From: Panulirus ornatus
Lineage: Eukaryota > Arthropoda > Malacostraca > Decapoda > Palinuridae
NCBI RefSeq assembly: GCF_036320965.1
Contig: NC_092240.1
Coordinates: 8,644,501-8,708,500, forward strand
DNA length: 64,000 nucleotides
Direction of reading: 5' to 3'
How positions within the stretch are numbered: the first letter of the stretch is position 1; every line of letters begins with the position of its first letter. A program made the position numbers and the translations under genes. Of this stretch, positions 35,501 to 48,900 are shown piece after piece. A model generated the notes under the pieces. The model had not been told where the DNA came from. It worked only from the letters and a program-made list of their open reading frames with translations, and made no database searches.

Positions 35501-38500
35501 AACATTTTATTTGTAAAAAAAAAAAAAAGTAGTGTTGATGCAAAATGTGTCATGAAAAGATTCTTCCATGTATTTACTCTTCCTTTGATGTATCTAGTCA
35601 GGGATCACAAGATAAATGTTGACTAACATTCTTTGTAACTATGCATAGTCTTTCAGGGAAAATATTTTTTTAGTTCCTAAATAAAATAATGCAAACAATT
35701 TAAATCTTATTAGATTTTATAACCTTTGTGTTTTCTTAGAGAAAGTTTCCATTGGACTGATGACCCTCGATTTTGTACCTTAAAATGTAGCATGTGCAGA
35801 TTTGGCAGTTTAGTCTCAGATACAGTTTTGAGCTCCTTAGTTGTATTCAGTGATTCTAACTGATATCAAAGCTTTTTCACCAAAGTTAGGAGGTACAGAG
35901 TTAGATGTACTGCTTGTGTTTACACAGTATCATGATACAATTATGTAATGGAAATCCCCAACTTATGGATGTCTGACGTATTAACACATGTTCCTTTATG
36001 AACAATCACATAATTAAGAAGTGCAGAACTCTTTTAATGTGCATTTTTCATTACATGTTGCTTAAAGGGATGTTTTGTTAACTATCTTTATAATAAGAAT
36101 ACAATATTTATTACATTATTACAGGCAGATGTAGGTATTTACTGTGAATTATCATTTCTTTATAATTCCTGCCTGATTAACAATTCACCTCACAAGCAGG
36201 AACATTAACTTTTCATAAGCTGGGAACTCTTGGTTACTGTAAACTCTCATTTATGTCAGTTAGGGTTGACCATTGCTGAAGCTCCGAAAATTGTAATTTT
36301 GAAACCATTTGTAATTGCTTAGAAATGTGTAACCTATTTTTACCAGCTAAATGGTTAGAACTCTCATGTATAGAAAGAGAGATTGGAGTGAAGAAAATGT
36401 AATAAAATTTGTTGATAGGGTACATAGCTGAAAAGCTTCAGTTATGTCTTTTTGCCTGTAATACATCTTCATTTATGTAATATTTTTGCTAAATCTAACG
36501 TGATACTCATATGATTTGGTAAAAAGCTTTATTAGTTTGACTGATAATTGGCCTCATTTGCATGAAACTGACCATATTATGGCTGTGTTTCATGCTTTTA
36601 TGTGGAAGATCATAGGGTTGTATTGAGCTCTGTGGCATCATTATATCCATGATGAATGGTCCTCATTCCTTGGCTGTAGATAATAAGAGGGTTGTGTCTT
36701 AGATAAATTACCATACTGCCTGAAATATTCAATTCAGCTTTCTTGTGATATATACATCCACCTCTTTCAGATTCACTCTGTCTTCTCTTATTCAATCAAC
36801 ATCTCATCTTGCAGCTACTTCAGTAGACCCAGTTTTGGATAGGATGTACCAGTGTGGTGTATGCAACATCATTAGATGTTCTCCACAGTAACATGATCTC
36901 TTAACTGTTTATTTTTCCAAAACTCCTCATACCTTTGCCATAACCTGATCTATTCTGGAAATGAAGATTCTTTTCTTCTGAATAGTTACATTGGGAATAA
37001 AAGGAATTTATTCATTTTTGTATGCAAATTGTGATTGAAAATTGTATGCAGGATGTTATTCACAATTCAGAAAAAACACTGAAAATGCAAATTTTACTGA
37101 TAGAAGCAAGGGATTATTTTTAGAACCAGGCATATGTGGGCTTTTTAAGCCCTACAAAGCTGAAGGAATTGAGATGTACATAACAGATGATTACCCTGCA
37201 GATCAACTATAAAATTTCACAAACTATGAAGCAAAAGAAGCTTTACTTTTAGCATTTGAAAGATACTCAGATATCCACCAATAAAATAAATCATTCCTGA
37301 GTATGGAGTTTTGTTCTGCCATCTTTGGTGACTCCAGTTCTATATACATGCTTGACTTTAAGTCAAAAGCAATCCAAGTTGTCACTTTCTAATTTTGATT
37401 GTACGACTTAGGCCACTTTCCTTGCATTGCACTGTTGATCTTTCTGAATGGTATGTATGTTTCAGTAGTTCTACCCTTCAGACCTGGTTGCTAGGTTGCT
37501 TCCAGCATTAGCAAGGTGACACAAATTGCTAAGAAATCCAGTGGACCACACAACCAATGTGTGGCAGTTTCATACAACAGAAAATGTTCATATTTGCACA
37601 GTACAGTTAGTAAGCTGGAAGGAAGAGCTTTGGGTAGTGTCTCTACCTACATTACTTCAACAACTTTTGATTCATACTGTACTGTGATAATATTTACCTG
37701 CTGACTGATATAAAGAGGAAAGAATATGAAGGTGAAATCACACTTATTTTATCTAACCTGTAATTTTTTATACATGTGGCACATGTTTCATGGAGATGAT
37801 CAATCTCATCAGGTGCCAGCACTTGAATTTATTCAAATCCCAGCATTACACTTGATTCCTGCTGTCCAGCACTAATCTGTACAGACTTATCACTTTCTCT
37901 GGCAGTAACTGTTGTAAGGAAAGTAGTTAAGGGGGTTGACCTGGGTAGCTGGGTGTGTCTTGAACAACATTTTTTGTTTTCATGTTATGTCAATTCTCTC
38001 ATAATGAGTTGGTTAATGTTAGGATGGGCTTTAAAATTGCCTGGGGACAAATTAAAGTTCTTAGTATTAGCAATTAAGACAGATTCAATGATGTTGTATG
38101 TGACATAATCAGCAGAGGGGCATAGAATGGAGGGATTTTCAAGAGCTACGGGGTATCATTTTCATGACAATGTTTAGCAATCACATTTTTGTGGTCATCC
38201 CTGCATGCTAATAGCACCTCTCTGTTACAGTTTTTCTGGTCTGGCTTATAATGCTGCTTTTTAGTACAATAACACCATCAGTAAGACCTTAATAAATAGT
38301 AGGCCAAATCATGCAACAATTGGGAGTGTTTACACCATCAAATGCAAACACTATCTTTCCCTAGTACTAAATTAAAGATATATATTTTTTGAAAGTAAAA
38401 TACATATGAATGTTGTTCATTCTGACAGATAAGTAGTTAGGTAACAATGAGACACAAGCTGCTAATCAGGACTGAATTGTCTTGAGGAAGACTACTGTTG

Positions 38501-38673
38501 AAACACTGTGAATGATACCCTGATAAACAGATCATGTCATTGTTACCTTAATATCTAACACACATATAACTCACCCAGCCAGTTTAACACTTTTTTTGCT
38601 CAGAACTGAAGTCCCAAAACTCAGTGGAGAAAGCCTATGCAGTCTACAACAAACAGGTCCCCTCAAAAAAGAA
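32590..38673. other. Spacer between the convergent genes
   Basis: About 6 kb with no recognised transposon, exon or RNA gene; only short chance frames of 60-70 codons. It follows the (TA)n at 32515-32589 and ends at the MFSD6-like stop. The MFSD6-like 3' UTR must occupy its right part. Confidence 0.55.
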
Positions 38674-38777
38674 TCATTCTCTGGAGTTCTTATGCATGAC
38701 AGATGTTGGAGTTTGCTCATCACAGTCAAATACAGATCTGTCCTCCTCACTTACTTGCTGTCTCTCATCTTCCAACT
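38674..38777 (-). CDS. MFSD6: MFSD6-like terminal exon: acidic C-terminal tail
   Basis: Acceptor CTCTTCAG is followed by a 104-nt reading frame entered in phase 1, as required by the previous donor, ending at TGA 38674-38676. The tail starts ELEDERQQVSEED and is strongly charged. Support is the exact phase match, the good acceptor and the clean stop; C-terminal tails are not conserved, so homology cannot confirm it. Plus-strand frames across it are antisense. Confidence 0.66.
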
Positions 38778-41700
38778 CTGAAGAGGAAATCATTATTAAA
38801 ATTTATATAATATATTGCTGTACATATAAGAATACCACTGAAATTAAAAAGCCCAGAATTAGAGAGGTAAAAAGCATACAGTTCTTAAAACCATTGTTTC
38901 TTCATTACAACACTTACCACAAGCTCAATTCAATTATCTTTCATAGACCTTTTCCACCACAGGGAGGATTGTCTCAACCATGTGCCAATATCCCAAACCA
39001 ATGGATGCAGACATTTGAAGTAATAATAATAATAATAATAATAATATTTTTTTTCTTTTATCTGTCTGTTCCTGGCGCTGCCTCACTGGAGGGCAGGGGG
39101 ATGCTATTTCATGTGTGGCTGAGTGGCAACAGGAATGGATGAAGGCAGCAAGTATGGATATGTACATGTTGAAAAGGATCACAATTTTGCGCGTGATCAA
39201 GATATTCCCATGAGTCCACGGGGAAAATGAAACACGATAAGTTCCCAAGTGTACTTTCGTGTAATAATCACATCATCAGGGGAGACACGAGAGAAATATA
39301 ACAGTCAGTTGATATACAATGAAGAGACGTATATCAAATGGCGTCTTAGCTACGTCTCTTCGTTGTATATCAACTGACTGTTATATTTCTCTCTTGTGTC
39401 TCCTCTGATAATGTGATTATTACACGAAAGTGCACTTGGGAACTTATCGTGTTTCATTTTCCCCGTGGACTCATAGGAATATGTATATGTCTGTGTATGT
39501 ATATGTATGTATACATTGAAATGTATATGTATGTATATGTGCGTGTGTGAGGCAGGGGCTATAGAGAGGGTTGTTTGGAGGAGGGTGGATGTGTTGGAAA
39601 TGAGATGTTTGAGGATAATATGTGGTGTGAGGTGGTTTGATCGAGTAAGTAATGAAAGGGTAAGAGAGATGTGTGGTAATAAAAAGAGTGTGGTTGAGAG
39701 AGCTGAAGAGGGCATGTTGAAATGGTTTGGTCACATGGAGAGAATGAGTGAGGAAAGACTGACAAAGTGGATATATGTGTCAGAGGTGGAGGGAACGAGG
39801 AGAAGTGGGAGACCAAACTGGAGGTGGAAGGATGGCGTGAAAAAGATATTGAGCGATCGGGGCCTGAACATGCAAGAGGGTGAAAGGCGTGCAAGGAATA
39901 GAGTAAATTAAAACGATGTGGTATACTGGGGTCGACATGCTGTCAATGGATTGAACCAGGGCATGTGAAGCGTCTGGGGTAAACCATGGAAAGTTTTGTG
40001 GGGCATGGATGTGGAAAGGAAGCTGTGGTTTCGGCACATTATACATGACAGCTAGAGACTGAGTGTAAACGAAAGTGTCCTTTGTTGTCTTTTCCTGGCG
40101 CTACCTCATGCACATGCAGGGGAGGAGGGTGTCATTTCATGTGTAGCAGAGTGGCGACAGGAATAAATAAAGGCAGCAAGTATGAATTATGTACGTGTAT
40201 ATATGTATATGTCTGTGTGTGTATTCATATGTATACATTGAAATGTATAGGTATGTATATGTGCATGTGTGGACATGTATGTAGATACATGTGTATGTGG
40301 GTGGGTTGGGCCATTCTTTCTTCTGTTTCCTTGCACTACCTTGCTAACGCAGGAGAAAGCGACAAAGTATAATAGATAAATAAAAATGTGAGTGTGTGGG
40401 AGTTTATGTATATACGTGTGTATGTGGGTGGGTTGGGCCATTCCTCATCTGTTTCCTTGTGCTACCTCGCTAACGTTGGAGATGGCAGTTAAGTATAATG
40501 AAAAAGAATTAAAATGAATGAAAAGAAAGTACTGTGTCATATCTATTAAGCAGCTTTTTGTAACAGACACTAAGCTTAAAAAACATATTCTAACAAAGAT
40601 ATCATGGTGTACATAAGTGTATATCAGCGTTGTAAAAGGGAGTAAGAGAACCTTGGTAAGGTAGTCTTAACATCCATAAGCTTTGGTGAAAAGGACTATA
40701 TAACTGTGCTATGATCAGGGTTCTGATCAATGTGTATGAATAACCATATCTCAGCTTGTACTGATATACTTGACCCTTTTATCACACATAAAATAATCAA
40801 AATCCAGACAGGTGTACATCAAGTAACTAACATCCAATTTCGACCAGCATAATTTTGTGATCTAGTGGTTTTTCAACATCTGGCAATAATTTTTGAACCT
40901 GAGAATAAATGGTTGGCTTTTACAATGTACCTTTTTTTATCGAACATTTAAGCAAATACCTTAAGCATTCTTGCCTATATACTTGAAAGTTTATCAATGA
41001 GCTCAGTGACTGTCACCTTTAAATCCTCAAAACTGATGGTAGTTTAGGTCAATGTTTATTGAGAGTGGTTAAATTTCCTAACATGCATTGCCACCAACAG
41101 TAAAGCCAAGCAGCTCTCACCCTTAAATTTTTAGAGCAATTTTTCCAATGAAAGCTTACCTCTTGCCGCCAGTTTTTTCTTGGTGTAGCTGAAGTGGAAA
41201 ATCACATAAAAAAGGCCTGCACTAAGAGCGATGGCACTGAAGGTTCTGAAGGCTGCAGGCATTCCTAGGCCGGCAATGAGGTGCCCACCCACCAGCGAGC
41301 CAACTCCTTGACCTGCATCACTCACTCCTCAGTTATAATGCTCACTTTAATTGTACTGTCTACATTGTCTCTTTGTTCTTTTCTAACATTTATAATGCAG
41401 TGTTTAATAGCACATGAATCTTTTGACAAATGGAAGCATTAATGAGTTATATTCACGAAGAAATTGTATATTGGCCAGACAGGATAGGGGCTTAGCATTA
41501 TATCCAAACCTTAAGTAAAAGATGAATACAGTTAAGAGCTCATGCACATGGATAGCATCTTATATGTATATCCTTGATCTTTTCATATTTAATTTCATCA
41601 CTATATTATACAAAAGAGCTTTTACAGAAGCTAAAATAAAATGCAGTACAGTCACTAATAAAACAAAATGTATCTATTTGACCTTTAAGTAATGTGATCA

Positions 41701-44700
41701 CAAAGAAATGCAAACTCAGTTTCAGTGAGATAAGGTTTGTTTGCAACAAGGTTGACAGGTTGTGGAACCTTTGAATGGGATGAAATGAAAGATGTGAAAT
41801 CAGATGTTTGATGGCAAGAATGTGTGTAGTTCATATGTGACAGGTTAAGAATGTCTGTAATGGTTGCATATGCACTGCAAAACAAAAGAAGATAGTAAGA
41901 ATTCCTTTTGGAGAGAACCTGTAATAGCACTAAAGAATGCAGATCCAGGGGAGAAACTATATATGATGGATGACTTTGATGGGTGAGTGGGGGACGAAGG
42001 GAAGGAGGGAGTGATAAGCAGGAAATGGATCCCAAGGGGAAATGACAATAGGTGAAAGAATACTTGGATTGTGTGCAGTAACAGGCATGAACATTGCAAA
42101 TACTGCACATACTTTAAACATGATATTGTTCATAAACATAAGCAGTATAGAGACATGGAAAAGAGGGTTAACAATAGTATGGTAAATTTGTTTTTGGTCA
42201 CAAAAGTATGCATGATGTGCCATTTATGAGGGTTGGGACACAATTTATCATGGCATATGAGAAATATGAATGAAAAAATGAAGATAACAATAAAAAAGTT
42301 GAGGAATGAAAAGGTGAAATGTATCTTACAAAAGAAAGTAAGAGAAAAGCTAAGAGGATCTGAAATAATTCTGATCAAGGTTGTTGTAAAGTGGCTCGAT
42401 GCCTGGTGACTGTTAGAATAGAGCAATTATTCCACTGTATGAAGGGGAGGGAAGTAAAAGTGAGGGTAAGAACTGAGAAAGAATAAGTTTCCTTAGCACA
42501 GTTCATAAGATGTATGGTGGAAGGGTGATTAATCAGGTTGAAAATATCAGTGAACCCTTTGCTGGTGAGAGACTAGGAGGATTAGGGAGTGATGATTGTG
42601 TATGCACAGGATTTTAGCATTTAGACAAGTTACAGAAAAGTTTCAAAGGAAAAGAAGAATGATTTTATGAACTTTGCGAAAGGACACAAATTGAGTAGGA
42701 AAGCAATTTTGGAGTTTTGATTTAATATAGTGGGCCCCACAAAACTTTCCATGGTTTACCCCAGACGCTTCACATGCCCTGGTTCAATCCATTGCCAGCA
42801 CGTCGACCCAGGTATACCACATCGCTCTAATTCACTCTATTCCATGCACGCCTTTCACCCTCCTGCATGTTCAGGCCCCGATCACTCAAAATCTTTTTCA
42901 TTCCATCTTTCCACTTCCAATTTGGTCTCCCACCTCTCCTTCCCTCCACCTCTGACACATATAACCTCTTTGTCAATCTTTCCTTACTCATTCTCTCCAT
43001 GTGACCAAACCATTTCAAAACATCCTCTTCTGCTCTCTCAACCACACTCTTTTTATTACCACACATCTCTCTTACTCTTTCATTACGTACTCGATCATAC
43101 CACCTCACACGACATATTGTCCGCAAACATCTCATTGCCAACACATCCACCCTCCTCCGCACAACTCTGTCTATAGCCCACACCTTGCAACCATATAACA
43201 TTGTTGGAACCACTTTCCCTTCAAACATACCCATTTTTGCTTTCCAAGATAATGTTCTCGCCTTCCACACATTTTTCAACGCTCTCAGAACTTTCGCCCC
43301 CTTCCCCACCCTGTGACTCACTTCCACTTCCATGGTTCCATCCACTGCCAAATCCACTCCCAGATATCTAAAACACTTCATCTCCAATTTTTCTCCATTT
43401 AAACTTACCTCCCAACTGACTTGTCCCTTAACCCTACAGTACCTAATAACTTTCCTCTTATTCACATTTACTCTCAGCTTTCTTCTTTCACACATTTTAC
43501 CTAAATCAGTCACCAGCTTCTGCAGTTTCTCACTGGAGTCAGCCACCACTGCTGTATCATCAGCAATCAACAACTGACTCACTTCCCAAACCTTCTCATC
43601 TACAGCAGACTGCATACCTGCCCCTCTCTCCAAAACTCTTGCATCCATAAACAAATCAAACAACCATGGAGACATCACGCACCCCTGCTGCAAACCGACA
43701 TTCACTGAGAACCAATCACTTTCCTCTCTTCCTACTCATACACATGCCTTACATCCTTGATAAAAACTTTTCACTGCTTCTAACAACTTGCCTCCCACAC
43801 CATATATTCTTAATACCTTCCACAGAGCATCTCTATCAACTCTGTCATGTGCCTTCTCCAGATCCATAAATGCTACATACAAATCCATTTGATTTTCTAA
43901 GTATTTCTCACATACATTCTTCAAAGGAAACACCTGACCCACACATTCTCTACCACTTCTGAAACCACACTGCTCTTCCCTAATCTGATGCTCTGTACAT
44001 GCCTTCACCCTCTCAATCAATACCCTCCCATATAATTTACCAGGAATACTCAAAAACTTATACCTCTGTAATTTGAGCACTCATCTTTATCCCCTTTGCC
44101 TTTGTACAATGGCACTATGCATGCATTCCGCCAATCCTCAGGCACCTTACCATGAGTCGTGCATACATTAAATATCCTTACCAACCAGTCAACAATACAG
44201 TCATTCCACTGCAATACCATCCAAACCCGCTGTCTTGCTGGCTTTCATCTTCCACAAAGCTTTTACTACCTCTCCTCTGTTTACCAAATCATTCTCCCTA
44301 ACCCTCTCACTTCTCACACCACTTCAACCAAAACACCCTATATCTGCCACTCTATCATCTAACACATTCAACAAACCTTCAAAATACTCACTCCATCTCC
44401 TCACATCATTACTACTTGTTATTACCTCCCCATTAGCCCCGTTCACCGATGTTCCCATTTGTTCTCTTGTCTTACGCACTTTATTTACCTCCTTCCAAAA
44501 CATCTTTTTATTCTCCCTAAAATTTGTTGATACTCTCTCACCCCAACTCTCATTTGCCCTCTTTTTCACCTCTTGCACCTTTCTCTTGACCTGCCTCTTT
44601 CTTTTATACATCTCCCACTCATTTGCATTATTTCCCTGCAAAAATCATCCAAATGCCTCTCTCTTCTCTTCACCTGGCTCCTTTCTCTGTTCCTTCTTTT

Positions 44701-45952
44701 GGAAAATTAAAAAAAAAAAAAAAAACTAGAGGGGAGGATTTCCAGCCACCTGCTCCCTCCCCTTTTAGTCGCCTTCTACGACACGCAGGGAATACGTGGG
44801 AAGTATTCTTTCTCCCCTATCCCCAGGGATAAAATAAATGAATATATTGTTAGATAAATTGATACAGTATGTAGTTAAAGCTCTCTTATTCATTGAACAC
44901 TGGAGATTTCTGGGTTCCATTTATTGAAGGAACATTTGCTGCTGTTATTGATATATCCCGAAGATGTATATGCTGTATAAAATAAAAAAATCCAATATGT
45001 TTCATTTAATAACCCTGTTTGCTTGGCTTCAGGGAGAAACTCACCAATGGAGAAGTGGACAGTGCCCACCAGTGAAACCATGGTGGCCAGCAGGCCCTTA
45101 GGGGTAATCAGTGGGCAGAAGGTCATGGTTGCCACCCACATTAGCTGGTGCGTGAACACCTCCAGCAGCTCGAATGGGAACACCATCCATGGGTCACTGC
45201 AGGAAGGTGTTGAAGAATCTGTGTTCTATGAATTATTCAGCTTATCAGTTGAAGAGTTTACAAGATCTTTAATCATGAATCTATGCTGGATCAGATATTT
45301 CTGAGATCACTAAAAAAGTAAATGTGAATAAAAGGCTACTGGGTTTAGCAGTGCAGAGGGACAAGTTAGTTGGGATGTGAGTTTGAGTGGAGAGAATCTG
45401 GAATGAAATGTTTTAGATACCCAGAACTGGACACAACAGTAAGTGGAACCACAGAACTGGAAGTGAGTTATAGAGCCGGTGAGGGGATGAAGGTTCTAGG
45501 AGTGCTGAAGAATGTGTTGAAAGAGAAACCATTGTTTGGGAAGGCAAAAATGGGTATGTTTAAAGGTGTATGTAAACAGGAAAAGGCTAGAGGCCATACA
45601 TTTGCTCACCATGAAAGAGAGGCAAGTGAGAAGTGAGTTAATCACGACCTTCAGATTTTTAAATCACTATGATGATAAACAGAATGAACAGTTCCTTGAA
45701 AGATGCAGGGATAGAACTAGAGGATATGACATAAAATCACACAAAAAATTTGTAAGAAAAGATGTAAAGAAATACTTTAAAGTATAAAAGTGGTAAGCAA
45801 TTGAAATAAACTGAATGAGGACATGATAAATGTGGACACCATACTGAAGTCTTAAAAGCCATATGACAGATATGGTTCAAGAGATAGAGCCTCATGTGCA
45901 CAAAGCTGTCTTTCCTTATAGTACAAATGAAAATTCATTTATAGACAATTAT

Positions 45953-45993
<41 letters not shown>

Positions 45994-48900
45994 GGACAAA
46001 GTAAAAGGCCTTAATATGATTATTATCTGACAGGAAATAAGCTTCATGATTCTTTGTGAGATGATTTTGGGAGTTGGCATCATTCCTTACCTGTCATTAG
46101 TCCCACATTAGGAGAAAACTGTTGGCAACAATCAGAATATCTTTAAAGAAAATAAATAAGGAAATATTTTGCAAGTTGTACATAGAATACAAAAGCCTAA
46201 AACTAGAATATGCTTCTCAGATTTAGTTACCATATATAGAGAAGCATAAAGAGCTAACTGAAGGCCCAGGGGAAGGCAACACAGATGGGACCAAAACTGA
46301 GAGAGCTAAGTTACATGGAATGACTAGAGGCCTTAGATTTGCCTACCTTGGAAGACAGAAGAATCAGAGATGATCTGTTAACAACCATTAAGTTTTCAAA
46401 ACATCAATAATGAAGACAGGGAACAGTTCATTGAGATATGTAGGGACAAAGCAATCTCAGCAACCAAAGGACATAACATGAAAGTAAACAAGAAACTTGC
46501 TTATAAAAAAACAAGATGTAAAGAAGTACTTTTATAGTATGAGAGTGGAGGATGAATGAAATGGAATGACTAATGATATAATTAAAGTAGACAGCATACA
46601 TAAATTCATGGGTAATTACACAAACTACTGGCAATAAAGACAAAGAAGAGAGAAGAAATACAAGAGGAGGTTGAAGGCTACAAACCTTTCCACAATGCAA
46701 GACAGAAGAATGAAGGGGAACCTGATAAAAAAACTTTCAAGTTTTATGAATATAACTGACTGTGTTGAAAGAGAACAGTTATTTGAAATCACTTAGAAAG
46801 AACCATATTAGAAAAGACGTAAAGCATTTTCATAGCAACTGACTGGTGGATGAATGGGATAAGCTGACATGATTAGGCTAAGTAATTAGACAATATAAAG
46901 ATATCAAATAAGAATGATAGTAATGTAACTCTTGTGATAATGAGGTCCCATGAATGAGTATAGTACTTCCTCCTTGCACTATGATGCAGGAAATGGAAAG
47001 AGCTATCACTCAGCATCTTCATGATAAATACTTAACCTTATACAGGAGTAACCGAAGTGTCTGATGGCATAGGCGAAGAAGGAAATGATGAAGATGGTTG
47101 GGCAACCTAACTTTTTCACTATCTGGTCAGCGGTGAACGTGACAGGCACACCAATTATCGACCCAACTGTCAGTGTCAGTCCTGTTGACCAACACAAGAC
47201 ATTAGTACTATAGCTATGCCATATTGGGGGCTCCAGAAATTTACTAAAGAGGACACATGGCCATGGGAAAAACTTCTGACAGAAGTGGAGATCCAGGGTA
47301 AAAACAATTCCTTGAGGAACTTTGTCCATGAACGAAGTTCATGTATGGAGAAAGGAAATCCTGAGATAATGATACTGACAAGAAGAAAGCAAGGCTTTGG
47401 GAGAAAAATATAGTAAAGCTCATTGTACTGCATTGGGAATTTCCATGGTTGAATATCTTAATTTCCCGTGTAGGATTACAGAAACAAACACATCACATCC
47501 TAGGCTTGTCACACATGTAATGGACTCACTTATACCAGTCTCCTTGTTGATGTTTATTACATCCACTTCTACGTTTCCTGCCCATAACTCATATTTGAAT
47601 ATGTGTCTTGCATCCCCCTACTATGGAAAGAGATGTCTGCTACTACACCTACTTTTGAAAGAGGTGATGTCTCATTTGTCAAACCAAACTGATAATGTCA
47701 GCAGTAAGGTCCACACACCTAAGCTCAAATTTTATCTTCAACTACAGTAAGTAGTTTAACATCACATGACTCATGTGATCATACAATCTACAAGAAAGTA
47801 ATGTGACTGGTAACCCAGGTTCCTGGGTAAGAACTGAGGGCATCAGGGCATCTGAGAGGAATTTTATCAGGGGGTACAAATCTTCTTTTGAGTCCCCTTC
47901 CTTTCTCCATTAGTCATCCTGTTTTTATCCACTAAGGTTTTATGCCATGAGCTGTAAGGCCAAAAAGGGTATGGAAGATTAGAGAGGGGTGGAATACAGC
48001 GCTCTTGATTTTCTGCATTTGAGGCCTTATGCTCCTATACTCCCTCCATGGTAAATATAAATAAATGTATATAAATGTGAATTCCTGGGCCCAAGTATGA
48101 TGTACCCCCCGCAACCCTCTCTCATAGGCCATGCAGGGCATCGGGCATCAGAATTTGTGGACACCTTATAGCCAGCAGAACTCTTGTCAAAATTGTCTTA
48201 AGAAACCATAACGGGTTTGATTTGTAGTCGCATTTACCTTCTGACCTCCTTTACCTATTGCCTCATAAGGTGAAAATAGTTTTTAGAATGTCCTTGTGTT
48301 ACAAAGACTGACAGACAAAACGGAGAAATAGGTACATACTCCAAGCAATTCACTCACACACTCACACACACACACACACATGCACTACATGCAATACACT
48401 TACACAAGTATACTGTCGCCACTGTCAATTGGAAGATAGAAAACTTTTAAAGTTCTGTTTCTGAACTGGTAGTGTTCCTTTAGACTGGCAGACACAGAAA
48501 TAAAATTAGTGTTTGTACGATGCACTTGCCCATGAGATAGTTAGGCGCATTGAGTTCCTTCAGGTAGATGAAGAGGAAGCTCTCGAGGAAGCCCCAGTTG
48601 GAACCCATCAACAGGATTATCAGCAGGAACATGTTGATCTCCACCTTAGTGAAAAGCTTCTTCAGGTCCTGAAGGATATTCTGGTTGGCACGATCCACCT
48701 AAACTCCAGCACAAGGTTGGGTCAGACTAGATAATTAGAATTAATACCATCACAGAATTAGGAATATTTCATAAACTGAGCCACTACTGTGAGACACTGT
48801 AATACTATCAACCATCTGAAGTTAAGTCATCAATGCCAATTCCAATGCTACTTTCATGCCATTTTCACTCGAAGCCTTGACCATGGTGAACAATGACTGA

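Noticed and set aside
38596..39142. Plus-strand frames of 61 and 172 codons
   Set aside because: They are antisense to the MFSD6-like terminal exon and run into a (TAA)n stretch and LINE 3' UTR.
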